A DNA stretch of 7,638 nt from Trueperaceae bacterium. GTDB lineage: Bacteria > Deinococcota > Deinococci > Deinococcales > Trueperaceae. The notes below the pieces were generated by a model. That model saw nothing but the letters and a program-made list of their open reading frames with translations. It ran no database searches and was not told the DNA's origin. Below are positions 1 through 5,701 of this stretch, one piece after another. The stretch covers positions 1-7,638 of the forward strand of contig SKWV01000277.1 of the NCBI GenBank assembly GCA_007128755.1, in the 5' to 3' direction. The first letter of the stretch is position 1; each line of letters begins with the position of its first letter. Position numbers and translations under genes: made by a program.

Positions 1-1
1 C

Positions 2-1012
2 CGCGAGGCGGGCAGCGAGCAGGCGTTCGGCACCTCGGGGACCATGACGCTCGCGTTCGACGAAGGCCCGGTGGGCGACGCACGCTTCCTCGGACGGCGC
101 GAGAGTGGCGTGACCGTCTGCACCACGTACGGCTTCACGCACGTCGGGTCGATGCTGGAGCTCGAGTCGACCCTCCTCCCGAGCCCGACGTTCGAGGTCG
201 ATCGCGTGGACGACGACACCATCACCCTCACGGCCGGCGACCTCGTCCTGATGCTCACGCGTCTCGAAGGAGATGGCCCGGTACCGGAGTGCGCGAGCGT
301 CTCGACGACGTGGGCGGGCGCGTTCGCCGCCCCGCTGGGCTTCTGGAGCCGGCTCAACGCCGTCGACTCCACGCTCTACGTGAACGTAGCGGGCGAGGGT
401 GACCCCGTCGCCGGCTTCGATCTCGAGATCGGGACGCTCGGTCCGCCACGCACCTACTCGCGGCTCGTGTCCGGCGGCGTCGATCGCTGGGTGGTCGCGG
501 CTCGCAGCGACGCGCTGTTCTACGGCCACTGCGCTTGCGGTGGCTCCATGCGGCTCGGGTACTTCGACCTGGAAGAGGACGAACCCATCGCGCAGGTGGA
601 CGGCTCGACCACGTTCGACGTCCCCATCACGATCCGCTACGGCGCGTACCGCAACGGCGAGGTCACGATCGGCGGGAGCGCTCGCGACGGGAGCGGCGTC
701 AACCGCCTCGTCACGCTCGACGGCGACACCCTGGAGGTCGTCGAGGAGCGCGGCGTGCTGCCGGGCGAGGCGATCCGCGACGTGACGTTCGTCGGCGACA
801 CGCTGGTCGCCCTCGTAGGATCGCGTGCGACCGGTGGGCCGTACCTCGTGGCGATCGGACCCGATGGCCTCGCGCTCGTCACCTATCAGGTGTCGCGCTG
901 GGCGACGGTGGCGCAGATCGTCGGCATCACCACGGTCGACGGCACGCTGCACGCGGCGTCGACCGACCCCACGACGGGGTTCACCGATGTCGTGGCGATC
1001 ACCCTCGAGTAG
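2..1012 (+). CDS. Probable beta-propeller-like protein, 5'-truncated (C-terminal ~336 residues)
   Basis: The reading frame is open from the first complete codon (base 2) to the TAG at 1010-1012. The ATG at 44 has no ribosome-binding site before it and sits inside continuous coding sequence, so the true start is upstream of the window. I do not recognise a named family. The sequence shows repeating units of about 45-50 residues, each with a hydrophobic strand, a Gly/Asp turn and a second strand. Examples are the segments around [56 protein letters not shown] and [18 protein letters not shown]. This pattern resembles WD40/YVTN-like or Kelch-like propeller blades; at least five are suggested. 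A CACGG cluster lies near base 530. There is no membrane helix in the visible part. Any signal peptide or lipobox would be upstream and cannot be seen. By analogy such proteins are often exported, but no function can be assigned. The last 14 bases overlap the convergent monooxygenase gene. Confidence 0.8.
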   Translation, partial: REAGSEQAFGTSGTMTLAFDEGPVGDARFLGRRESGVTVCTTYGFTHVGSMLELESTLLPSPTFEVDRVDDDTITLTAGDLVLMLTRLEGDGPVPECASVSTTWAGAFAAPLGFWSRLNAVDSTLYVNVAGEGDPVAGFDLEIGTLGPPRTYSRLVSGGVDRWVVAARSDALFYGHCACGGSMRLGYFDLEEDEPIAQVDGSTTFDVPITIRYGAYRNGEVTIGGSARDGSGVNRLVTLDGDTLEVVEERGVLPGEAIRDVTFVGDTLVALVGSRATGGPYLVAIGPDGLALVTYQVSRWATVAQIVGITTVDGTLHAASTDPTTGFTDVVAITLE

Positions 1013-2093
1013 GTTCGGCCACCCGCCGCGCCACCTCCTCACGCACCGCCGGCGCCACCTGCGTCCCGTAGAGCTCGATGGCGCGCATGACCTGCGCGTG
1101 CGGCATCGACCCGATCGTCATCTGCAGCATGAAGCGGTCGTGCGAGAAGAGCTCGTGCTGGAACAGGATCTTCTCGACCACCGCCTCCGGCTCGCCGAGC
1201 GCGAGCGCGCCGCGAAGGTCGGCCGAGGCCTCGAACTGCGTCTTCGTGAGCGGCGGCCAGCCGCGCTCGCGACCGATCGCGTTCATGATGCGCTCGTGGT
1301 ACGGGAACGCCTCGTCGAGCGCCGTGCGCCTGCTCTCGGCGAGGTAGCCGTGGGAGTTGATGCTCACCGGTAGTCGCGCCGGGTCGTGCCCCGCCTGCCG
1401 TGCGGCGTCGCGGTAGAGCTCCACGAACGGCGCGAACCGCTCCGGCATGCCGCCGATGATCGCCAGCGCCATCGGCAGCCCCAGCGTGCCGGCGCGCACC
1501 GCCGACTCGGGCGTCCCGCCCACGGCGATCCACACCGGCAGCGGGTCCTGCACGGGCCGCGGGTAGACCGGCAGGTCCCGCAACGGGGGCCGGTGCGTCC
1601 CCGACCAGGTCACGCGCTCGCTCGCCCGCACCTGTAGCAGCAGGTCGAGCTTCTCGGCGAAGAGCACGTCGTACTCGCGCAGGTCGTAGCCGAAGAGCGG
1701 GAAGGACTCGATGAACGAACCGCGACCGGCCATGATCTCGGCGCGGCCGCCGGAGAGCAGGTCCACGGTCGCGAAGGCCTGGAAGACGCGCACCGGGTCG
1801 TCGGAGGAGAGGACGGTGACGGCGCTCGTGAGCCGGATCCGGTGCGTGCGCACCGCCGCGGCCGCGAGCACCACGGCCGGCGCCGAGACCACGTACTCGT
1901 CGCGGTGGTGTTCGCCGACGCCGAAGACGTCGAGCCCGAGCTGGTCGGCGAGCTCGATCTCCTCCATCAGGTTGCGCATGCGCTGCGCTTCGCTCAGGCG
2001 TTCGCCCGTCCGCGGATCGGGTGTGCGGTCCACGAACGTGAACAGGCCGAGCTCGAACGGCGCGGCGGGCGAATCGGCGTGCGGCTTCGTCAT
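999..2093 (-). CDS. LLM-class (luciferase-like) flavin-dependent monooxygenase/oxidoreductase
   Basis: This 364-residue protein belongs to the bacterial luciferase-like superfamily: TIM-barrel enzymes that use reduced FMN (or F420 in some members) to oxidise a small organic substrate. The start at 2093 (MTKPHADS) is supported by GGAGGG six bases upstream on the minus strand. Longer versions of the frame, back to 2654, run through the spacer and into the OsmC gene and are rejected. Visible family marks are the first beta strand FELGLFTF (residues 13-20), the [10 protein letters not shown] motif (58-67), the [10 protein letters not shown] segment with MAGRGSF after it (111-127), the VGGTPES phosphate-binding loop (191-197) and a C-terminal [10 protein letters not shown] helix (300-309). 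Length and motifs fit the non-F420, 2I7G-like branch of the family, but the substrate cannot be read from sequence. It stands alone on its strand: divergent from the OsmC-family gene, and convergent with and overlapping the upstream propeller-like gene by 14 bases. It is cytoplasmic, with no signal or membrane segment. Confidence 0.93.
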   Translation of the reverse strand: MTKPHADSPAAPFELGLFTFVDRTPDPRTGERLSEAQRMRNLMEEIELADQLGLDVFGVGEHHRDEYVVSAPAVVLAAAAVRTHRIRLTSAVTVLSSDDPVRVFQAFATVDLLSGGRAEIMAGRGSFIESFPLFGYDLREYDVLFAEKLDLLLQVRASERVTWSGTHRPPLRDLPVYPRPVQDPLPVWIAVGGTPESAVRAGTLGLPMALAIIGGMPERFAPFVELYRDAARQAGHDPARLPVSINSHGYLAESRRTALDEAFPYHERIMNAIGRERGWPPLTKTQFEASADLRGALALGEPEAVVEKILFQHELFSHDRFMLQMTIGSMPHAQVMRAIELYGTQVAPAVREEVARRVAEPTRG

Positions 2094-2099
2094 CGAGAA

Positions 2100-2105
2100 C
2101 CCTCC
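2100..2105 (-). promoter_or_regulatory. Ribosome-binding site of the monooxygenase gene
   Basis: The minus strand reads GGAGGG here, six bases before the ATG at 2093-2091. This is a near-ideal Shine-Dalgarno sequence and it fixes the start of the 364-residue protein over the longer open frame. Confidence 0.75.
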
Positions 2106-2280
2106 GGGCGTGCCTCGGCGCCTCGTCGCGTCCATCGGCACCGTGAGAGCGCAGCGTACGCCGCAAGCTCGCTCGGTGGCCTCCCCTGACGTACGCGGCA
2201 GCGCTGCAACCAGCGGTCGCGCCGTGTACGTCGCGCGCGCCGCCGATACCGGTACCATCGCCGAGAGACCGAGCACATCG

Positions 2281-2286
2281 AGAGGA
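2281..2286 (+). promoter_or_regulatory. Ribosome-binding site of the OsmC-family gene
   Basis: AGAGGA lies six bases before the ATG at 2293. It decides the start within a longer open frame that extends back to 1711 across the antisense strand of the monooxygenase gene. Confidence 0.7.
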
Positions 2287-2292
2287 CGGACC

Positions 2293-2709
2293 ATGGCGAC
2301 CTTGATCACCGTGCAGTCGAGGCAGGCAGGACCGACCACCCTGGAGGCGAGCATCCGCTCCCATCGTGTGATGGTGGATCGCCCCGAGGCGAAGGGCGGC
2401 GCCGATCGCGGCCCGATGGGTGGAGAGCTGCTGTTGGCCGCTCTCGGCGGCTGCTTCGCCAGCACCCTGTTCGCGGCCGTCGCCGCTCGCCAGGCCGACG
2501 TGCGCGACGTCGAGGTGACGATCGTGGGCACGCTCGAGGAGCACCCCAGCCGCTTCTCGGCCGTCGCGATGACGGTCGCCGCGACCACCGGTGACGCCGA
2601 CGCGTTCGAGCGCCTCGTCACGATGGCCGAGCGCGGCTGCATCGTGGCGAACACCCTGCGCGGCGCCGTCGACCTGCGGGTCGAGGCGGTCGCCAGGACG
2701 CCCGCCTGA
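2293..2709 (+). CDS. OsmC-family protein (thiol-dependent peroxidase-like)
   Basis: This 138-residue protein has the usual length for the OsmC/Ohr family. These are cytoplasmic homodimers, and characterised members reduce organic hydroperoxides with a pair of cysteines. Both cysteines are present: Cys54 in [16 protein letters not shown] (the helix motif with the conserved Glu45), and Cys116 in [13 protein letters not shown]. The N-terminal strands (residues 3-30) and the DVEVTIVG strand before the second helix also fit. The start at 2293 has AGAGGA six bases upstream. It is a single gene, divergent from the flavin monooxygenase and convergent with the AhpD-like gene. The neighbouring redox genes make a role in peroxide or thiol metabolism plausible. 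However, many OsmC-like proteins have no tested substrate, and the sequence alone does not separate Ohr, OsmC and the broader OsmC-like (YhfA-type) group. Confidence 0.93.
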   Translation: MATLITVQSRQAGPTTLEASIRSHRVMVDRPEAKGGADRGPMGGELLLAALGGCFASTLFAAVAARQADVRDVEVTIVGTLEEHPSRFSAVAMTVAATTGDADAFERLVTMAERGCIVANTLRGAVDLRVEAVARTPA

Positions 2710-2715
2710 GCGAGC

Positions 2716-2736
2716 TTGGGCTCCGTCCCGGCCCAA
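2716..2736. terminator. Weak candidate hairpin between convergent OsmC-family and AhpD-like genes
   Basis: TTGGGC (2716-2721) pairs with GCCCAA (2731-2736) around a 9-base loop, seven bases after the OsmC stop. The stem is symmetric and lies in an 81-base convergent spacer, so it could serve either gene. There is no T-tract on either side, so intrinsic termination is doubtful. Confidence 0.3.
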
Positions 2737-2790
2737 CCTCCGGCGCCGCGCTCCTACCGCGACGTCGCCAGTCCTGCTGCACGTCCCTCC

Positions 2791-3180
2791 TCAGGCCGCG
2801 TCGGGCGTGAGCGCCTCCTGGAACTCCGTGAACGCCGCGAGCGCGCGCGGTCCGTAGGTCGTGGCCGGGCCACCGGCCATCAACAGGGTGACGCCGATGG
2901 CCTCGGCGACTTCCTGGCGCGTGGCGCCGTGCGTGGCCGCGCCACGCGCGTGGGCGGCGATGCAGCCGTCGCAGTGGGTCATCACGGAGAGCGCGAGCGC
3001 GATGAGCTCCTTCGTCTTGGCGTCGAGCGCACCGGGCGCCAGGGCCGCGGCGTGGAGCGCGGCGAAGCCCTTGTACACGTCGGGGATCTCCCGACGCAGC
3101 GCGCGAGTGGGCCCGCGTAAGGCGTCCTGAACGGCCTTGCCGTGGGCGGTCACCGGGTTCGCCTCGGCGGTGTGATCCAT
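2791..3180 (-). CDS. Carboxymuconolactone decarboxylase-family, AhpD-like protein
   Basis: This 129-residue, all-helical protein belongs to the CMD/AhpD-like family. The diagnostic motif is visible: Glu58 in the KTKELIALALSV helix, followed by HCDGCIAAH with Cys70, Cys73 and His77 (CxxCxxxH). In AhpD these residues form the redox-active thiol pair and proton relay that reduce the peroxiredoxin AhpC or lipoyl partners. The QEVAEAIGVTLLMAGGPA segment after it is the second conserved helix. True decarboxylases of the family lack the CxxC, so a thiol-redox role is favoured, though no AhpC is in the window. I chose the ATG at 3180 because GGGAGG lies nine bases upstream. An in-frame ATG at 3189 would touch that site directly, so it is less likely (it would add MVD). 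The gene is convergent with the OsmC-family gene and divergent from the diguanylate cyclase. No TA-containing -10 exists in the bases just upstream, so its promoter is not apparent. Confidence 0.92.
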   Translation of the reverse strand: MDHTAEANPVTAHGKAVQDALRGPTRALRREIPDVYKGFAALHAAALAPGALDAKTKELIALALSVMTHCDGCIAAHARGAATHGATRQEVAEAIGVTLLMAGGPATTYGPRALAAFTEFQEALTPDAA

Positions 3181-3189
3181 GTCGACCAT

Positions 3190-3195
3190 CCTCCC
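3190..3195 (-). promoter_or_regulatory. Ribosome-binding site of the AhpD-like gene
   Basis: The minus strand reads GGGAGG here. It is nine bases from the ATG at 3180 but has no spacing to the in-frame ATG at 3189, which decides for the shorter, 129-residue product. Confidence 0.65.
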
Positions 3196-3325
3196 GTGAG
3201 CCCGCAGCGCACCCAGGGGCGGCGACGCGGGGTCACACCACCGAGTGTCGGGCGGCCACCGTCGATCGGGAACGAGGCGAACGTCCCGCCGACGCGGCAG
3301 CGGGACGGCGCATCGTCGGCTCGTG

Positions 3326-3356
3326 CGGCATCGCGTTCGACGGCCGCGCGATGCCG
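3326..3356. repeat. Perfect 10-bp inverted repeat, candidate operator
   Basis: CGGCATCGCG (3326-3335) is matched exactly by its reverse complement CGCGATGCCG (3347-3356) across an 11-base centre. The half-site centres are 21 bases apart, about two turns of B-DNA, as expected if two subunits of a dimeric regulator bind the same face. The right arm begins exactly where a -35 hexamer would lie for the extended -10 box at 3367-3375. A transcribed hairpin is the alternative, but the candidate start point is downstream of it. The repeat is seen directly; the operator role is inferred. Confidence 0.5.
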
Positions 3357-3366
3357 GTGAGGCCCG

Positions 3367-3375
3367 TGCTAGGCT
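3367..3375 (+). promoter_or_regulatory. Candidate extended -10 promoter of the diguanylate cyclase gene
   Basis: TGCTAGGCT matches the extended -10 pattern TGnTAnnnT and contains the only TA dinucleotide between 3181 and 3496. No canonical -35 is present, which extended -10 promoters tolerate. Transcription would begin near 3382 and leave a leader of about 115 bases. Confidence 0.45.
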
Positions 3376-3496
3376 TCGGGGACTCGCTGCCTCACGTGCG
3401 ATTCGAGGCGCCAGACTCGCGTCCACTCGCCGCCGATCGACCGTTCCGGAAGCTGGTCCCCGTGCCCACCGCCCCTCACTCTCCCGTGCACGCGCG

Positions 3497-5608
3497 ATGA
3501 CGAACCTGCTGCAGCGCGTCGCCCTCGGGTTCGTGGTGGCCGTGCTCGTGGCGGTCGCCGCCGGGTGGACGGTTCGAGAGGCCCTGCGCGCGACCCAGGT
3601 CGCCACCGAAGCCGTGACGAGCTCGGCTACGTTCCTGGGAGCGCTCGACGCGCTCCACCTCACGGTCGTGCAGGCCGAGAACCGCGTGCGCGGCTTCGCC
3701 CTCACGGGCGACGCGAACCTCCTGACCGCCTACGCGCGAGCTGCGGCCCGCTTCGAGGCGGAGCTCGCGGCGCTCCGCGAGCGGCGCGAGGCGAGCGCCT
3801 ACACGGAGGCCATCGACACCGTCACCGCGACCTTCGCGCGCTGGGAGGAGGAGCAGGCGACCGTGCTCATCGGCGCGCGGGCGCAGAGCGATGGTGTCGT
3901 CGACGCCGCCGCCGTCCGCGCCTACGGGGCATGGCTCGCGGTCGCAGTCGAGCATGCGTCGCTCGCGCGTGGCGCCGACGGCGGCGCTGCGGACGTCCAG
4001 GCGTGGCGCATACGCCTCGAGGACGCCGAGACCGCGCTGCGGAGCCTGTTGGCCGCACCGCTCGATGCGACGGTGCGGGAGATCTGGTCGGACATCGCCG
4101 TCGATGTCCAGGCCTACAGGCGGACGTACGAGGACGCCGAGGGCACGCCCGACGAGGTGTTCGCCGACACGGCGCTCGCTGCGCCCTTCCTGGGGCTGAC
4201 CGACCGCTTCGCGGCCGCCTGGGCGGAAGCTGAGGACGTCGCCCTCGACGTGACCGACCTCTACGCCGCCGGTGTCGGCGGCGACCTCGTCATGTCGATC
4301 CGCGAGATCGTCGACGAGGTCCGAGCGACCGAGCGGACGAGGCTCGCCGTGCTCGTGACCATCGCGGCGTCTCGACAGGAGCGCGCCGACCTGCTCGCGT
4401 GGCTCGCGCCGCTCGCGGCCGTCGTCGTCTCCAGCCTGGTGGTGGTGGCGTTCATCAGCCAGCTCCTGCGGCACGTCACGCGCCTCGGTGACGCCACCCG
4501 GGACCTGGCGACGGGAGCCCCCGTGTCGCCGATCGGCGAGCACGGACCGGTCGCGCTGCGGGCGTTCACGCGCGACTTCGATCGCATGGCGGAGCGAGTC
4601 AGGACGCGCGATCGTGAGGCCGGGCTCCTCGCCGAGCTCGCCGCGATGGCCCACGCGGCTCGCTCGATCGACGAAGCCATCCCGATCGCCGGCACGCTGC
4701 TCCCGAAGCTCCTGCCCGGCGAGGCAGGCGCGCTCTGGCTCGTGAACCCCTTGCGCGACGGACTCGAGCGGAGCCTCGACTGGGGGCAGATCGACGGCGT
4801 GCCCCTCCACGTCGGCCTCGACGGCTGTTGGGCGTTGCGGCAGGGGAAGGCGTATCGGGCGTCGGGGCGCGACGCGGTGCGCTGCAGCCACGATCCCGCG
4901 CATGGTGGCACGACCCTGTGCGTGCCGCTCTTCTCGCGCGACGTCACGCTCGGAGTCCTGAGCGTCCGCACCGAGGAGACGGCGGCGTCGGACGGCCACT
5001 GGGAGCGGTTGACCCGCGCCGTGTCAGAGCAGATGGCCCTGGCCATCGCCAACCTCCTCCTCCGCGACACCCTCAAGGAGGAGTCCATCCGCGACGGCTT
5101 GACGGGGCTCTACAACCGGCGGTTCCTCGAGACCAGCCTCGCCCTCGAGGTCGCGCGAGCCGGTCGAAGCGGCGTGGCGCTCTCGATGATGATGGTGGAC
5201 GTCGACCACTTCAAGCGCTTCAACGACGCCCACGGGCACGACGCCGGCGACGCCATCCTGCGAGCCGTCGGACGGGTGCTGTCCGAGCACGTCCGCTCGG
5301 GCGACATCGCCTGTCGGTTCGGGGGCGAGGAGTTCGCGCTGCTGCTCCCGGGCGCGAACGACGACGTGGCCCTCGAGCGCGCCGAGAGGTTGCGCGACGG
5401 GATCGAGAGCGTGACCTTCGTCCATTTCGGCGTCACCCTTCCCACGGTCACGGCATCGGTCGGCGTCGCCACCGTCTCCGGCACCCTCACCACGCCCGAA
5501 GCGCTGGTGCGTCGCGCCGACGAAGCGCTCTATGCCGCGAAGGAGGCCGGCCGCAACCGCGTCGTCGCGTTCGCGGCCACCGAACGCGTCACGCCCGCCG
5601 ACGACTGA
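3497..5608 (+). CDS. Membrane-bound sensor diguanylate cyclase (CHASE3-like, HAMP, GAF, GGDEF)
   Basis: This 703-residue inner-membrane enzyme is predicted to make c-di-GMP from two GTP. Domains in order: first membrane helix at about residues 8-28; extracytoplasmic sensor at about 29-300, whose first half looks CHASE3-like (AENRVRGFALTGDANLLTAY, 60-79); second membrane helix at about 301-324; HAMP linker 325-378; GAF domain about 379-525, with the Cys444-Trp-Ala-Leu-Arg motif, Cys463, His465 and Cys475; short coiled linker; GGDEF domain about 530-695. Catalytic marks are intact: DGLTGLYNRR (533-542), DVDHFKRFND (568-577) and the active loop GGEEF (609-613). RSGD at 600-603 matches the RxxD inhibitory site for product feedback. 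No EAL or HD-GYP domain is present. The ATG at 3497 directly precedes the first membrane helix. It has no Shine-Dalgarno sequence, and upstream codons are not protein-like. The gene is divergent from the AhpD-like gene; the peptidase follows after 93 bases. The signal sensed is unknown. Confidence 0.93.
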   Translation: MTNLLQRVALGFVVAVLVAVAAGWTVREALRATQVATEAVTSSATFLGALDALHLTVVQAENRVRGFALTGDANLLTAYARAAARFEAELAALRERREASAYTEAIDTVTATFARWEEEQATVLIGARAQSDGVVDAAAVRAYGAWLAVAVEHASLARGADGGAADVQAWRIRLEDAETALRSLLAAPLDATVREIWSDIAVDVQAYRRTYEDAEGTPDEVFADTALAAPFLGLTDRFAAAWAEAEDVALDVTDLYAAGVGGDLVMSIREIVDEVRATERTRLAVLVTIAASRQERADLLAWLAPLAAVVVSSLVVVAFISQLLRHVTRLGDATRDLATGAPVSPIGEHGPVALRAFTRDFDRMAERVRTRDREAGLLAELAAMAHAARSIDEAIPIAGTLLPKLLPGEAGALWLVNPLRDGLERSLDWGQIDGVPLHVGLDGCWALRQGKAYRASGRDAVRCSHDPAHGGTTLCVPLFSRDVTLGVLSVRTEETAASDGHWERLTRAVSEQMALAIANLLLRDTLKEESIRDGLTGLYNRRFLETSLALEVARAGRSGVALSMMMVDVDHFKRFNDAHGHDAGDAILRAVGRVLSEHVRSGDIACRFGGEEFALLLPGANDDVALERAERLRDGIESVTFVHFGVTLPTVTASVGVATVSGTLTTPEALVRRADEALYAAKEAGRNRVVAFAATERVTPADD

Positions 5609-5634
5609 TCGGCGCGTCACCACACGGAGCGTTC

Positions 5635-5666
5635 GCGGGCCCGGAGACGACCGGCCGCCGGCCCGC
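5635..5666 (+). terminator. GC-rich hairpin after the diguanylate cyclase gene
   Basis: GCGGGC (5635-5640) pairs with GCCCGC (5661-5666). Inside, CCGG (5641-5644) pairs with CCGG (5651-5654) around AGACGA, leaving six bases bulged on the 3' side. It lies 27 bases after the stop and ahead of the peptidase's own candidate promoter. It lacks a T-tract, so it may be a weak terminator or an mRNA end-protecting stem. Confidence 0.35.
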
Positions 5667-5689
5667 CGTGCGCGCCACGCTCGACTCGG

Positions 5690-5695
5690 TATCGT
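5690..5695 (+). promoter_or_regulatory. Candidate leaderless -10 promoter of the M3 peptidase gene
   Basis: TATCGT fits the TAnnnT -10 pattern and contains the only TA in the spacer at 5609-5701. It ends six bases before the ATG at 5702, so transcription would begin at or within a base of the start codon. This explains the complete absence of a ribosome-binding site (only GCCCCC lies between). No clear -35 is visible. Confidence 0.45.
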
Positions 5696-5701
5696 GCCCC
5701 C

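Larger units (their letters stand above)
2094..2292. promoter_or_regulatory. Divergent spacer between monooxygenase and OsmC-family genes
   Basis: This 199-base spacer must hold the start signals of both genes. For the plus-strand OsmC gene a possible -10 is TACCAT at 2253-2258, which would give a leader of about 28 bases, but there is no good -35. For the minus-strand monooxygenase a weak -10 candidate is TACGCT, reading 2158 down to 2153. The spacer also holds three GTACG boxes at exact 35-base intervals (2156-2160, 2191-2195, 2226-2230) and a 10-base palindrome GCAGCGCTGC at 2198-2207. No known operator is recognised. The promoter assignments are weak. Confidence 0.4.
3181..3496. other. 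316-base divergent spacer between AhpD-like and diguanylate cyclase genes
   Basis: I see no convincing gene here; the open frames across it are Arg/Pro-rich and lack start signals. It holds the ribosome-binding site of the minus-strand gene at its left edge, a perfect inverted repeat (3326-3335 with 3347-3356), and one candidate extended -10 box at 3367-3375. The TA within that box is the only TA dinucleotide in the whole spacer, which makes it the only possible TAnnnT promoter element on either strand. Confidence 0.6.

Noticed and set aside
2094..2654. N-terminal extension of the monooxygenase to a start at 2654
   Set aside because: It would run antisense through the whole divergent OsmC-family gene. 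A strong ribosome-binding site (2100-2105) supports the start at 2093.
1039..2736. Long minus-strand open frame (about 565 codons) in a second frame across the monooxygenase and OsmC genes
   Set aside because: It is Arg/Gly/Ala-rich low-complexity translation typical of an out-of-frame reading of GC-rich coding DNA, with no motifs. Both strands are already explained by well-matched genes.
3245..3496. N-terminal extension of the diguanylate cyclase to an ATG at 3245
   Set aside because: The added 84 residues are Arg-rich and not protein-like, they would run through the inverted repeat and candidate promoter, and the membrane helix follows directly after the ATG at 3497.
3376..3496. c-di-GMP riboswitch in the leader of the diguanylate cyclase
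   Set aside because: I see none of the conserved GEMM-type core sequence or paired stems; the stretch looks unstructured apart from short GC pairings.
3476..4999. Minus-strand open frame of about 507 codons antisense to the diguanylate cyclase
   Set aside because: Composition is Arg/Asp/His-rich with no domain, and the plus-strand frame holds clear CHASE3-like, HAMP, GAF and GGDEF domains.
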